This document shows, one piece after another, positions 23,222 to 34,735 of a stretch of 64,000 nt of DNA. The translations under genes and the position numbers were made by a program. Under the pieces are notes generated by a model, which worked only from the letters and a program-made list of their open reading frames with translations, did no database searches and had not been told where the DNA came from. The stretch is from positions 91,528,721-91,592,720 of the forward strand of contig CM043956.1 in the NCBI GenBank assembly GCA_014529385.2, given 5' to 3'. This DNA is from Adiantum capillus-veneris. Lineage: Eukaryota > Streptophyta > Polypodiopsida > Polypodiales > Pteridaceae. The stretch's first letter is position 1; every line of letters starts with the position of its first letter.

Positions 23222-23593
23222 GTGCTTCCGGATCTCTCAAAACCATTTGAGGTCCAATGTGATGCTTGTGGTGATTGCCTTGGAGCGGTTTTGCTTCAAG
23301 AAGGGCATGCCATAGCATATGAGAGCCGAAGGCTCAATAGTGATGAACGAGTCTTGGGCATTTATGAGAAAGAGCTTTTAGCTGTTCTACATGCCCTAGA
23401 TACATGGAAGCACTACCTATTGGGGACTCCATTTATCCTACGAACCGACCACCAAAGTCTCAAGTATTTCATGACGCAAACCAAACTTTCCGACAAACAA
23501 ATGAGGTGGGCAAATTTTCTTTCGCAATTTAATTTCCATATTGCTCACATAGCTGGTAAGCACAATCAAGTTGCCGATGCACTTTCACGATGA
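23222..23593 (+). pseudogene. RNase H of element A
   Basis: Begins inside the connection region with KPFEVQCDACGDCLGAVLLQ (first catalytic Asp, in the place of the usual DAS motif). It continues through YEKELLAVLHALDTWKHYL, ILRTDHQSLKYF and HNQVADALSR, where the last Asp is present. It ends with TGA 23591-23593 where an Arg codon (CGA to TGA) fits. The integrase continues in the same frame. RNase H degrades the RNA strand during reverse transcription. Confidence 0.94.
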
Positions 23594-25093
23594 CCAAAAG
23601 TTAATGCGGTGTCTATAGCTACTCACAATGATCTATCCTCTATGATAGATGAGTATGCTATTGACCCTGACTTTAGAGACATAATGTCAGCCCTTGCTTT
23701 GGGGAAGAAAGAGGAACCATTCACCTTGCAGGATGGTTATCTTCTCCATGGCAATAGGCTATGTGTTACCCATTCCCTTCGTGAGAAGATTATGTATGAA
23801 TCCCATGCTCCTCCATATGCAGGGCATAGAGGTATTCAACCTACTCTCCGAGGAGTAGAGACGTATTTCTATTGGCCTACCATGAAAGTAGACATACAAG
23901 AGTATGTTTCAAAATGTGTAGTATGCCAAAAGACCAAGTATGATAGAGGGAAGCAACCTGGATTACTCTAGCCATTGCCTATTCCAAATTCACCATGGGA
24001 GAGTATATCCATGGATTTCATCTTTGGATTACCCAAGTCTATCCATGGGAATACAGGAATATGGACAATAGTTGACAGGTTTAGCAAGCAAGCACATTTT
24101 ATTCCTGTCAAAAAGACTATTAAGGCACATCAAATGGCAACTCTCTTCATATCTCAGATTTTCAAGCACCATGGATTACCCACATCCATCGTGTCAGATA
24201 GAGATCCTAGAATGACCAGTAATTTCTGGAAAAATCTCTTTGAAAATCTAGGAACAAGATTGAATTTCTCTTCGGCCTATCACCCACAAACGGATGGCCA
24301 AAGTGAGATAGCCAATCTTACGATACTCGATCTACTCAAGACTTACGTTACCGAAGTAGATCAACGCTCACAATGGGAAAAGTATTTACCTCTAGTAGAG
24401 TATTCCTACAATAATACTGTCCATACTTCTACGGGGAAAGCACCTTTCGAGATCATAGAGGGAAGACCTAAAAGTCCCTTGCTACTCAAAGTACATGGGA
24501 AGATCTTCGCCGCCAATGAGTATAGCCGTGACCTACAAGAATCTTTTCAAAAGATTAGGGAGGCTATAGCCATCTCTCAACAAGGGCAAAAAGCTGCTGC
24601 TAATAAGCACAGAAGAGCCTTAATGTTCAAAGAAAATGATTGGGTCTTACTCAAGTTTCCTAAGGCTTGATTAAGGCAAACGACAGGCAAAAATCCTACG
24701 GGCCATCAAAAGTATTATGCTAAACTAGCAAAAAGATACTATGGTCCTTTCCAAATCTTGAAGCCCATCAATGAGACGGCTTATCAACTCAAGTTGCCCA
24801 ACCATTGGCTTATACACAATGCCTTTCATGTAAGCCTACTTAATCCCTACAAAGGGGAGCCACCAACTGAACCAATTCTTGAAGACCCTCCCGAAGTTGA
24901 AGACCAAGAAGAGGTGCTACAACCCGAAGCTGTCCTTCGGCATGAAGACAAGGTACTACGACATGGTAAGATAATCCGACGGTATCTTATTAAGTTCAAA
25001 AATTATCCTTTTGAAGATGCTAAATGGATGCAAGGAGTACAACTTAAGGATAGTATGAACCTTTTCAATGCTTACAATGCTACATTAGAGTAA
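23594..25093 (+). pseudogene. integrase and chromodomain of element A
   Basis: In frame after RNase H: zinc-binding H-H-C-C domain (YESHAPPYAGHRGIQ, CVVCQKTK), then TAG at 23969-23971. The catalytic core follows: SMDFIFGLPKS, SIVSDRDPRM and HPQTDGQSEI (D-D-E all present). TGA at 24668-24670 interrupts it. The [19 protein letters not shown] module and a C-terminal chromodomain-like segment (about 24930-25060, [17 protein letters not shown]) follow, ending at the natural stop 25093. The chromodomain directs some plant chromoviruses to marked chromatin. The two internal stops fit CAG to TAG and CGA to TGA changes. Confidence 0.94.
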
Positions 25094-25453
25094 GCAAATG
25101 TACAACTCTCTTTTAAATGACTCATGTTTTTGTCTTATAAGACTAAACTTTTTTTAAATTGTGCACAAATTTAACTAGTATGCAGGCTTACAATCATGTT
25201 TGTGATGACGACGTCTCTCAAACACCAAGTAGAATTTGTCACTCTACTTTGGGAGAATGAAATGGACTAAAGAGCAGACATGCTTGCGGCAACTATGTCT
25301 CCCAAGCACCAAATGGATTAGTCATCCATCTTGGAAAGATGTCGTAGGGTAAAAAAGGGATCCTCTACCCACTAAGTACGATTGACTAATGACTAAGGCT
25401 TTATCTCTTCTACCTCATAGTCGAGGACGACTATGATTTCAAGAGAGAGGTAA
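25094..25453 (+). other. 3' untranslated region and polypurine tract of element A
   Basis: Non-coding stretch between the integrase stop and the 3' LTR. AAGAGAGAGG at 25441-25450 directly before the LTR is the likely polypurine tract that primes plus-strand synthesis. Confidence 0.8.
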
Positions 25454-27070
25454 TGTCATAAAATCTAATATCTAACCAACCCAAATGATTTTCTCATATT
25501 AAATTGATCACTTAATGTGGGAGAATAAATGGGAACAAGTGTTAAGATATAGATATGTGCTTATAGATCTATCTCAACACGGGGCCAATAGTAAAGGGGC
25601 CCAAATGGGAGATGGTCTATCAAGAGCAAGGCTAACCAATGGAGCATAAGACCTTAGGGTTAGCTTCATTGAAGACCTCCAATAATGTGTGTAAAAGTCC
25701 TTTGACCTTAGGTAAGCTAGGGCTGAGCTTGAGGTGGGAACCCGACCCAAGCTCAAGGTGCTTGTCGTGCTTGAGGTGCTTGTCCTGCTTGAGGTGCTTC
25801 ATTAATATGCTTGAGGTGCTTGACTGACTCCATGCTTGAGGTGCTTGACTTGGTGCATGATTAAGGTGCTTGAGGTGCCTTGAGAAGCTTGCCTGAGATG
25901 CTTGTGGGAACACCCCTTACTTCAAGTGCTTAGTCATGCTTGATGACTAAGGGGCTTGCTCATCCAAAGTCAAAAAGATCCCTACAAGGAGGGGGGGCGA
26001 GCCTACAAGGGGGGGGGGGGTGAGAGAGAACACACACACACACACAAGGGAAGCCCCAGCTTGAAGAGGCAGCAAGGACACTTGTCAAGTTCCTCCCCAT
26101 GTTGCCCTCATGGTGTGCCTGAAGCCTATTGGTTGGCCATCCAAGGGGTCCAATGATAATTTAGGATATTTAATTAATTGATTTTGCATTTATCAAGTCC
26201 TCTCTCTCAAAGGGGAAAGGGGGACACTTGTCCCAAGGCTACCCATGTTGCTTGTAATGGCTCCTGCTTGTGATTGGCTAGGCCTGGAGGGGTCCAATGA
26301 GCTTCAAGCATGAGCTACAAGGGGGGGTCGACCCAAGCAAGCTAGGGGGGTGCTTAGGGGGTATACTCACCCACACACACTCACAAACACTCTCATTGTG
26401 TACTATGCAAAGTGCAAGAACTCTCTCTCCTTCTCCAAGCAAGTAGAGGTTGAGAGCCTACACCAACACTCTTGGCTATGGAGTGCAAATCCATCCAAGA
26501 GCCATGCTTCAATGCTTGAGCTTGCCATCTATTTCTTCTTCATTACTATGCTATTATGTATGCTAGCACAAGAGTTATGATAAGTGAGAAACTACCTCTT
26601 TCTCGTATGAAATGTTTCTTCTTCCTCTTCCCTACCCTCATTCCCTCCTAGCTCTCTCCACCTTCGAAGGTGTTTGAGGTCTTGGGACTGAGGCTTGGTA
26701 TAGTTAAAGCTTTCTTCAAGTTTAGGTTATGCTATGATGGTGATGCATGAAGCTTTCCATCTTCATTGCTTCACCTAGGTCACAAGGAACACAAAGAATG
26801 TATTGTAACAAGTCTCTCTTTATGGGAGAAATCATAATACAAATGCCTATTGGAGGGGGGACCGGCTCCACATAAATCCGGTCCTCAACTGTTGTCATGT
26901 TCTCTAAATTCTCTCTCTTGCAAAAGTATTGTCTATGCCAAGTTAACTAATTGCTATGATTATGTTGCTATCTTCAATTATGTCAACCCGCTATGCTCAC
27001 AAAACCATTTCTTGAAAGTACTCTCATTAAATTCCGCTACTCTCAAATTAAATAGGCAAATTCCATTACA
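25454..27070 (+). repeat. 3' LTR of element A (1617 bp)
   Basis: Near-identical partner of 18259-19889, followed by the target-site copy TGCAA (27071-27075). It lacks one unit of the internal minisatellite (compare 25740-25815 with 18540-18630). Confidence 0.97.
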
Positions 27071-27075
27071 TGCAA

Positions 27076-28242
27076 ACTAGGCCATACATACCCCTCTTGC
27101 AAAATCTTATGCAAGGTGATCTTTAGAGCAAAATGGCCACCACATGCGCCTTCATGATTCTCTTCCAACACTCTGTAAAGCTCCTCCCGCCAAGCTACAC
27201 GTCTCAACACGAGATCAGCCCCTTTCATGTATAAGACATCACCAATCAATTTGTACCTGTATGCTCTACGCACAAAGCCATACTTCTTAGACTTCTGAAT
27301 CTCCTTTGGAATGATTCCTGTTAGCAAAAACTCCTCTTCTTGAGCCAAACTTTCCCGGCCATGATAAAGAGGTAAAGTGGTCCTCAACACAAATAGCTCC
27401 CCAATCATGCCTTGAGCTGCTTCATGTGCCTCTCCATTTAGAGCATGTTCAATGTGTCTGATGCTCCATGCTTTGAACTTTTTTAACAGGCCTTTAATTC
27501 TGAAGCACATTTCCTTCAATGAGGTGTTCTTGCTCTTCCACACACCCAGCACTTGCTTCACCACTAACAAGGCATCACCTTTTATGCTCAACCTTCGAAC
27601 CCCATGCTTCAAACAAATGTGTAATCCGGCTTCCAGAGTAGCATATTCAGCCTCATTGTTACTATGAGCATCCAATTTGAACCCTCTCTTGCATACTAGC
27701 TTCCCCTCTGGATCATAAAGTGCTATACCCCCTGAAACCGCATCATGGCTCTTTCTATATGAACCGTCGAAGAACAACACATGTGCATTGCTGATCTGTG
27801 GCACTTCTTCAACTACCTTTCTCACCACCTCTTCCTTAACAATAAGGGGATTCTCCTTGTAGGTCAACAAATCAGCTAGGGTAGCCCTTGTACTATCTTC
27901 CACTAGAAAAGAGAACTCAAACTCTTGCAACTCAATTACCCATTTCTTCACCACATTTGACATGTTAGTACCATTAATTAACTGTGGCAAAAAGGCATAA
28001 CTCATCAAGAAAACAAAAGGTCGTGGTAGCAAGTAATGACGAAATCGTCGACAAGCAAATATTACACTGGCCATCACTAGCTCGACTTCCGAGAATTTTC
28101 TCTCCGCTACCAGCTTCACACGGCTTGCACAATACACTGGCCTCATATAATGGCTTCCCTTCCCCTTTTGCAATAGCATGGCTCCAATGGCATCATCCCC
28201 TACTGATGGATTTACATAAAACACTTTCTCCCAATCAGGAGC
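27076..28242 (-). pseudogene. double RNase H and integrase zinc finger of element B
   Basis: Minus strand, in frame with the reverse transcriptase but separated by a TAG (28243-28245). First comes a conventional gypsy RNase H (DDAIGAMLLQKGKG, PVYCASR). After a linker there is a second, archaeal-type RNase H with FFDGSYRKSHDAVSGGI, NNEAEYATLEAGL and GDALLVVKQ; in its last motif (HALNGEAHEAAQ) His stands where the family usually has an acidic residue. The integrase zinc-binding part (EGACGGHFALKITLHK) follows and is cut by element A at 27071. Tat-lineage plant gypsy elements are known to carry this additional RNase H. That places B in that lineage. Whether the domain was active cannot be told. 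Confidence 0.92.
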
Positions 28243-30540
28243 CTACATGGCTGACAACCCCCCTAACACCTCTTGAAACACTTTTTCACAGTTGTCATCC
28301 CATTGCAATGGATCATGCTTTGCCACTTGTTGTAATGGATAAAGAATCTGAGAAGACAATGGAATAAACCTTGCCATGTACTTCACTTTGTGTATAAAAG
28401 TTGCCAATTGCTTCGTACTCGTAGGTGATGGAAGAAGAATAATAGACTTAACCTTATCTGGATCAGCCTCAATGCCATTTTCTGACACCATATGGCCCAA
28501 TAACTTCACCCTTGGCTGTGCTAGATGACATTTCTTTGGATTTAGTTGTCCTCCACATTCATCATATCGAGCCAATACCATCTGCAGCTTCTCATGGTGT
28601 TCAGCTCTGCTACTATAAACACAAAAGTCATCCATAAAAGCTTTAACACAACTACCAATGAATGGTTCCAACACCCAATTTGCTGTCTCTTGATAGAAGG
28701 AAGGTCCATTTGACAACCCAAATGGCAATACTGTGTAGCAATAGCAGCCCCATGGCGTAATAAAAGTGGTCTTTGTGCGGTCTTTAAGAGCAATCTTCAA
28801 TTGAAAATAGCCTGAAAAACCATCACACACATTGTACCTCTTATAACCTGCCACTGAATCCAAGATGTGATCGATGAATGGAAGAGGATATGGGTTCTTC
28901 TTAGTGGCTGCGTTTAAGGGTTTAAAATCTACACAAATTCTCCACTTCCCATCCTTCTTTGGACTGACTACAACTGGACTCACCCATTCTGTGGTCTCCA
29001 GAGGGACTATGAACCCTGCCTTCAACAACTTGTCCACCTCTTCTCGCAAGGCTTCCATTTGCTCTTGACCCATCCTCCTTAGCCTTTGCCGCACTGGCTT
29101 AGCACCTTCTTTCAGCTCTATATGCATCTCTTCGCCCTTGAACCCTCTGATCTCTTCATATGAAGTAATGAACAAATCAGGAAAACTAGCCAGCATGTGC
29201 AAATATATATCCTTCTCCATAGCTGAGAGGTCTCCACTGATCATTTGTGTCATCAATTCCTGCTTCTTTGACAACTCAACCTTGGTTTGCATCAGCCCTT
29301 CAATCACTTCATAAGACCCTTCACTTTCATCTTCAACCTCATTCGCAAATGCAACTAAACCAAACTCCTGGATTTCTTTGTCCATCAAAAGAAATGCAAC
29401 ATGAGCATCCTCATCACTGTTGGTAGTGCTATCACTGTCCTCATCTGTCACCGTGGAAGAGTCTTCATCACTAGACTCATCCTCATCTTCATAAAGATCC
29501 TCTAATCGTTTCCTTGTGTCCATATTATAAAGCTTCTTGGTACCTGTCTTTCCATAGAGGCTAATCGTACCATGTCGCCAATCTTGAACAGCTCCCACTG
29601 CACGTAACCATGGTCTGCCCAGTATAATAGGATATGCTCCCAACCCTGCTGGCATCACATGAAAATCAACCACTGCCTTTGCATCATATGCCTCCACTTC
29701 TAAGCTCTTTACAACACCCAAGCATTTTACTTTTTGATGGTTTCCCAATCTAATCCGGAAACCTGACACCCCAGCCACTGTGAGACCCATCTTCTCAACG
29801 CATGAGTGTGTTATGACGCATATTTGGGCTCCGCCATCCACATAACCTTGTCCAAAATTTTTCCTTTTATGCCACACATCTACTATTGGACAAATGTCTG
29901 GTAGCTCATCCATTGCCAACACCTTTACTGAACCTCTCTGTGGATCTTTCTCCATTGGGTTAATCATCCTCTTCCACTGTCGCTTTAGCTTAGGCACCAT
30001 CTCTATAAGCTGCCCAAAAGTAACATCTACCTTCCTGCTCATCAGATCCTCCTTCAAGTCATAGCTTAATTGCCCATCCCCTAGTGGAAAATCTGAAACA
30101 TGAAACTTTCGACGAGCTCTCCTTTTCCTCTTGGCCTTGATATCCTCGCTTTCATGGCTCTTTCCTTTCTTCTTACTAGGACCTGGGGCACTTCTTCCTT
30201 CCTTATCCTCTGTGGTCCTCTTCCCAATAGGCATCACTAATGTATCCTCTAGCTTTGATGCCTTCTCCAAGGTGACTACACTTAGCACTTTTGTCTTTCC
30301 TTTTTCCTCTTGGGTTAATCCACTGGTTCCTTCATCTCCCTTAATTTCGATGCCATAATCATTTGACCTAGTTAACACTTGTCTTGGCAATGGATACATG
30401 TCTCCCCCCATCCTTGGTGGCTTATCACATTGTGGGCTGATGTGACCCAACTCTCCACAATTGTAACATGTGGGCGTCTGCCTCCAAAACCTACCATTGC
30501 TTTGTCCAACACCATTCCTAGGTCTTTCTTCACCTCCTGG
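28243..30540 (-). pseudogene. zinc knuckle, protease and reverse transcriptase of element B
   Basis: One long open frame on the minus strand. It begins just after a TAG (30541-30543) with a CCHC knuckle (CYNCGELGHISPQC). A basic, charged linker follows, then the protease (GYVDGGAQICVITHS, with Asp-Gly-Gly-Ala at the active site) and LGRPWLRAVGAV. An acidic Asp/Glu/Ser-rich stretch precedes the reverse transcriptase: VSPVVVSPKKDGKWRICVDF, KRYNVCDGFSGYFQLKI, VLPFGLSNGPSFY and the catalytic VKAFMDDFCVYSS. The frame ends at TAG 28243-28245, where RNase H begins. This is the best-preserved coding block of the nest, about 765 codons without a stop. Confidence 0.95.
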
Positions 30541-31332
30541 CTAATTTGCATACCTCCCTCGACCTCGATTATTTCCCACTTGACCTAGCATGTTTAGGCT
30601 GAGATTCTTCATCAAATCTACCACTTGCCTCATGTCTTGCCTTAGCCCATCATCTTGCACCGATGTAGTGACCACTGCTGGCATAACCTGAGTAGTAACA
30701 GGAACCACTGGTTCATGATGAACCCCTGACATGCGACCTTGTAAAGACTCTAGAGGCTGAAATTCGGACCTCATGGGCAAAGACTCCACCCCTAAGTGTC
30801 TCATTTTTCTCAACTTCCACTCTTTGTTCCTTGCTACCTCTAGTGCATCTTCATATGTCCTAGGCTTCTTTAGCTCCACTCTCCAACGTATATTCTCCCA
30901 AAGACCAGCCAAGAACCTGTCCTTCTTCATCATGTCAGGTGGGGGTACTTGTGGTGTTAAGGCCTTGCACATCCGCTCCCATGCCAATGAGAACTTACGT
31001 ATGTACGCATCTACTGGCTCACCTTCCTTTTGTACTAAAGTCTGTATTTCTTGCCACACTTTGTCAGGATCTTCTATCTTCACAAACTCCACTTCCAACC
31101 CATGCCGTAGATTGTCCCAACTCAATCTTACAGGTGGATCAGCCACATGCAACTCCTCTTCAAATGCTTTAGACCAAACTCGTGCATCACTCTTCAAACA
31201 AATTTGGAGAAGACGTAACATCTACGCAGGGTCATGAATCTGGTTGCTAATGCAGGCAACCTCCATCTTTTCCAAAAAATCTTCCACATCTTCATCACTT
31301 CTTCCATGAAACTCCGGATAAGAGAAAGCCAT
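30541..31332 (-). pseudogene. Gag of element B
   Basis: The preferred start is ATG 31332 (MAFSYPEFHGRSDED), where the family begins its particle domain. A TAG at 31222-31224 interrupts after IHDPA. The frame continues as MLRLLQICLKSDARVWSKAF, EIQTLVQKEGEPVDAYIRKF and the GLWENIRWRVELKKP segment, all typical of the retrotransposon Gag domain. It ends at TAG 30541-30543, just before the zinc knuckle. Both stops are amber and in frame with pol. The second could in principle be a read-through site, but it precedes the zinc knuckle rather than the protease, so a mutation is more likely. Confidence 0.92.
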
Positions 31333-32364
31333 GGCTACCCAAATTATGATGCTTTGAGAACCCCTTCGAACACACATGCAAGCACCCAAAACTTTTAACT
31401 GACTCAATTCCCAAAAACTTCAATGGAGCTCAACTTTAGATAAGGACAAACACATGCACATCAAATGAGTTTTCATAGTTGATCATCATAATTACAACAG
31501 GCAAAGGACATTCCAAGATCTCTCTTAATCTTCTTGGCCCGAACATAAAGACTATGCGCTGTTGGAAAAAAATATTCCTGGACACATGAACATTTATCTG
31601 GATTCTTTGAGTTAAATGAAATGGAGTGAATTGAGGGCCATTTTGATCATCCATTAAAGCCAACCATGCAGCTCCCAAGAAGGCACACCTGACTTATCCT
31701 CTGATTTTGCCAAAATTTCAGCAGCATCACAGCATAAATGGCTCACAAGACCAAAAAACTAGCCATCATAACTTGGAAAATTTTTGGCAGAGTTTCCCCA
31801 GAAGTAGAGCAGTGGGAACCCAAAATATAGACTGTGCTGTCAACAATAGAACCCGAGCATCAAATAGGACTCACTAGTACATAGCCTATGGCGAGGTCAC
31901 GAAAAGGGTGCTCCAGCTACCTGTATCACCGAAAGGATCTCTACATTTGAGAATCCCCCAGCTCAATAAAACCTCACGCTATCGACCCTCACACGAAGGC
32001 TAATGCAAGTCGCGTATAGTCAAGTCTCAGAAATGACTATCTTCCAGACCAAGTCTCAAAAATGGCTGGGACTGCCAAATAAAACCATATATGGCTCCAC
32101 AAAGGCGTACCATGGCAGTTTCCACAAGTAACGTACAATCCAACAGACAATGCGCTCAAACAGGTGCCAAGTGATGCATACCCACAACAACTGCAAGTGA
32201 CACCAATGCTAGTATATCACTGTACTCCAGCTACATGTACCTGTGTGAATCACCTATACCTGTACCTGTCCCTGTAACCTGTAACCTGTAACCTCGAATC
32301 TCGAAGCTTGAAGCTCGAAGCAGAAGGTACTCGAAGAAGATCCTCAGTGGGGGCACCAAAAGAA
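31333..32364 (-). other. 5' leader and primer-binding site of element B
   Basis: About 1 kb of non-coding leader. Next to the LTR, the minus strand reads TGGTGCCCCCACTG (32345-32358), six bases inside the LTR. It begins with TGG as required to pair with a tRNA CCA end. I cannot name the tRNA. It is not initiator methionine. Confidence 0.7.
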
Positions 32365-33527
32365 TGTGAGCGGGATGAAAACACACACAGCGCCTCTATA
32401 ACGACCCGACACACACTCCTGGAATGATACACACACACACACTATGGGACACCACTCGGCTTACACAACACACCTGGCCGAGACAGGGAACACACCTCTG
32501 GAGTGAGAGGAGAGAGACTATCCACTTGCCCACTCCACACAGACACACTTGCCCACTCCACACAGACACACACACACAAAAAAAAAACTCAGCTCAAAAG
32601 AGGAGAATTTCTGATGTTTAGATACAATTGAGCTTGGGCCAACACCAATGGGGCAAATAGCTCACACAATATTGAAGAAATACACCAGATACAACCACAA
32701 AGTTAAGCAGAGGCTTCACTCACCGGAGAAGATTACACAGAAAAACAGCAGAAAAAGAGTGAGGAATTTGGAAAAATGGATAACGCCATCGCGTCCGGAA
32801 CGGCCCAAAACCCCAGTCTACAATGTCAAAGTGCTCAAATCCGACCTCGGATGAGCAGTTTACGGCCAAAACAGGCTCCGAAAACCCCAAAAACGCACCT
32901 GCGGCTGTTCCTTCTCTCTTCTCCACGTTTTTTCTGGTCTTCTCTCCGTTTTTTCAGTTCCCACACTTAGCTTTATTAGTTGGGCACCCGTGGCCTTTTA
33001 GATGACCTCAAACGGACCTCGAACAGGTGAAAAAATGACCTCGCAGTGCATAGTTGTCACCTTTTTGCATCATCCGCACACCTGGCACTCATTTCTTTTC
33101 AATAATGCGTCTCGCAACCACGTGAAGTGGCCCCAAAAAGTGGTCCCAATGATGACCTTTCTGCATAACTCTCACAAGAAAACACCCACGTTGTGTCCGT
33201 ATTCATCCACGTACAAATATTGACCCCGTTCGGCCTCCTGACGCACGCCACTAGATGCCATCTGACGCACCTGCTTACCTCATGTCGTCGGCCCGCGGAT
33301 AGCTTCCTCGCGAAGTTTTACGCGCTACCAACTCCTCATTATTGTAGAAAAAACACACTGGTACTGGTAATAGTGAAAATCGATGCACTATGTACATGTT
33401 GTCCTACCTGTACACATGTGGGCCCCACGTAACCACCTGGCTATGGAAATTGGGCAATCCTTTATTCGATGCACCATGCATGTATATGTACATATGCGCA
33501 ATCCCTTGCTCCAAAAAACTCCTGACA
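32365..33527 (-). repeat. 5' LTR of element B (1163 bp)
   Basis: Partner of 16008-17144, ending in plus orientation CTCCTGACA and followed by ACGC. It carries a short extra direct repeat near 32526-32570 (ACTTGCCCACTCCACACAGAC twice) that is absent from the other LTR. Confidence 0.94.
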
Positions 33528-34234
33528 ACGCCTTACGGCGTACTCTGGACACAGTCAGAGCTCTATAAACGAGCTTAACTCTGGAAGGCAAGGCCTACAA
33601 ATGGTGGATGTCTCTCAATGAGAAGAACATTATACCACAGCCTGGGGCAGCTTTTAAAGCTATGTTTACCAAAGAATTTTTGCCTACAAATGAGGTAGAT
33701 CGGAATTGGACGGCTTGGGACACATTTTCCATGCGCCAATACCCATCACTGCTTGAATATATCTCTCACTATCGGGATGTTATCCTCAAGTTGGAAGGCT
33801 TAGATACCTTTCAACAAGTACGGGGGTTCATACGAGGTCTGACACCAGAGCTTAAGAAGTATGTCAAGACCCAAGACCCTAAAACACTTGAGGAAGGCAT
33901 AGTGAAAGCACATATTCATGATGATCCATATGAAAAGAAAACACATAATAGACACGTGCCTGCTAATACACATGGTAATACACGCACTCAATATGGGCAC
34001 AATAAAATGAAATTTATAGTTGCCAATTCGGATGCAGCTAAAAAACCCAAGGGGTCCAGGGGTCCTCTCTCTCTTGAGGACTTTAAAAAAGCCAAGAAAG
34101 AAAATTTATGTTTTCAACAGTGTTTAGGAAGAGGTAATGGGAAAAAGGATTGTCCCAAGGGGAAATCTGCTGCTCAGGGCAAGGAGAAAGCAGTGCACAC
34201 AGTGCAACTGCTGCCTCTTGAGTCTTCCTCATGA
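33528..34234 (+). pseudogene. element C gag, 3' part
   Basis: Resumes in the frame left at 16007 with LRRTLDTVRAL, meets a TAA near 33566-33568, then continues LTLEGKAYKWWMSLNEKN, the Trp-rich core of the retrotransposon Gag domain. FIRGLTPELKKYVKTQDP follows. The C-terminal knuckle is degenerate (LCFQQCLGRGNGKKDC), with the usual CxxCGxxGHxxxxC spacing and His lost. It ends at 34234. Gag forms the particle. Confidence 0.88.
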
Positions 34235-34735
34235 TTCTCTACACTGAAAGTAACACACACCGAGGTGGTGCATGAATGTTGTCTCACAGCTTCCATGTGG
34301 CAACCAACCTTTGGACCACATGAGTTAGTACGTATGCACGGATATCTGCAAGGGCACAAGGTGCACATCTTGGTAGATGACGGTACTACTCACAATTTCA
34401 TCAATTACGGATTGGTGAAAAAACTCCAATTGCCTCAAAATCCGAGTACCCACCACTACAAGGTAGCAATGATGAATTCACATGATACCGAAATCTGGGA
34501 TACTCAATGCCGAGCTGTTCCGTTGAAAGTACAAGGGTACTCCACATGCTTGGATTTTCAAGTTATGAACATGGAACGGGCAGATGTGGTTCTTGGTAGG
34601 GAGTGGTTGCATAGCCTAAGACCATCATTGAAGCGTAGCTATGAGCACAACAGCTTGATGTTTGAATCCCATGGCACACGTGTTGTTGCTAGGAGAAAAA
34701 GATATACCTTCATCACCACTGATTTGTACCGTTGA
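34235..34735 (+). pseudogene. protease of element C
   Basis: Frame 34265-34735 has VHILVDDGTTHNFINYGL, the retropepsin active site with Asp-Gly-Thr-Thr, and later ADVVLGREWLHSL, the family's LG-x-x-WL motif. It cleaves the polyprotein. It is in a different frame from the preceding gag, so an indel separates them. Confidence 0.88.

Larger units (their letters stand above)
18259..27070 (+). mobile_element. Ty3/gypsy chromovirus element A, youngest insertion
   Basis: LTRs 18259-19889 and 25454-27070 are flanked by the exact target-site duplication TGCAA (18254-18258 and 27071-27075). A primer-binding site follows the 5' LTR and a purine-rich tract (AAGAGAGAGG) precedes the 3' LTR. Order: gag, protease, reverse transcriptase, RNase H, integrase, chromodomain, in one reading frame broken by four nonsense codons and one frameshift. 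By eye about a dozen substitutions separate the LTRs over 1.6 kb, so the insertion is recent. It lies in the integrase zinc-finger coding region of element B. Confidence 0.97.
16008..33527 (-). mobile_element. Ty3/gypsy Tat-type element B, nested in C
   Basis: Minus-strand element with LTRs 16008-17144 and 32365-33527. The base quartet ACGC precedes the left LTR (16004-16007) and follows the right LTR (33528-33531), the visible target-site duplication. Gene order in minus orientation: gag, zinc knuckle, protease, reverse transcriptase, RNase H, a second RNase H, integrase. There is no chromodomain. It is split by element A between 18258 and 27071. The coding sequence keeps one frame from gag to the split, broken by three TAG codons. 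A TGA lies beyond the split. Confidence 0.95.
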
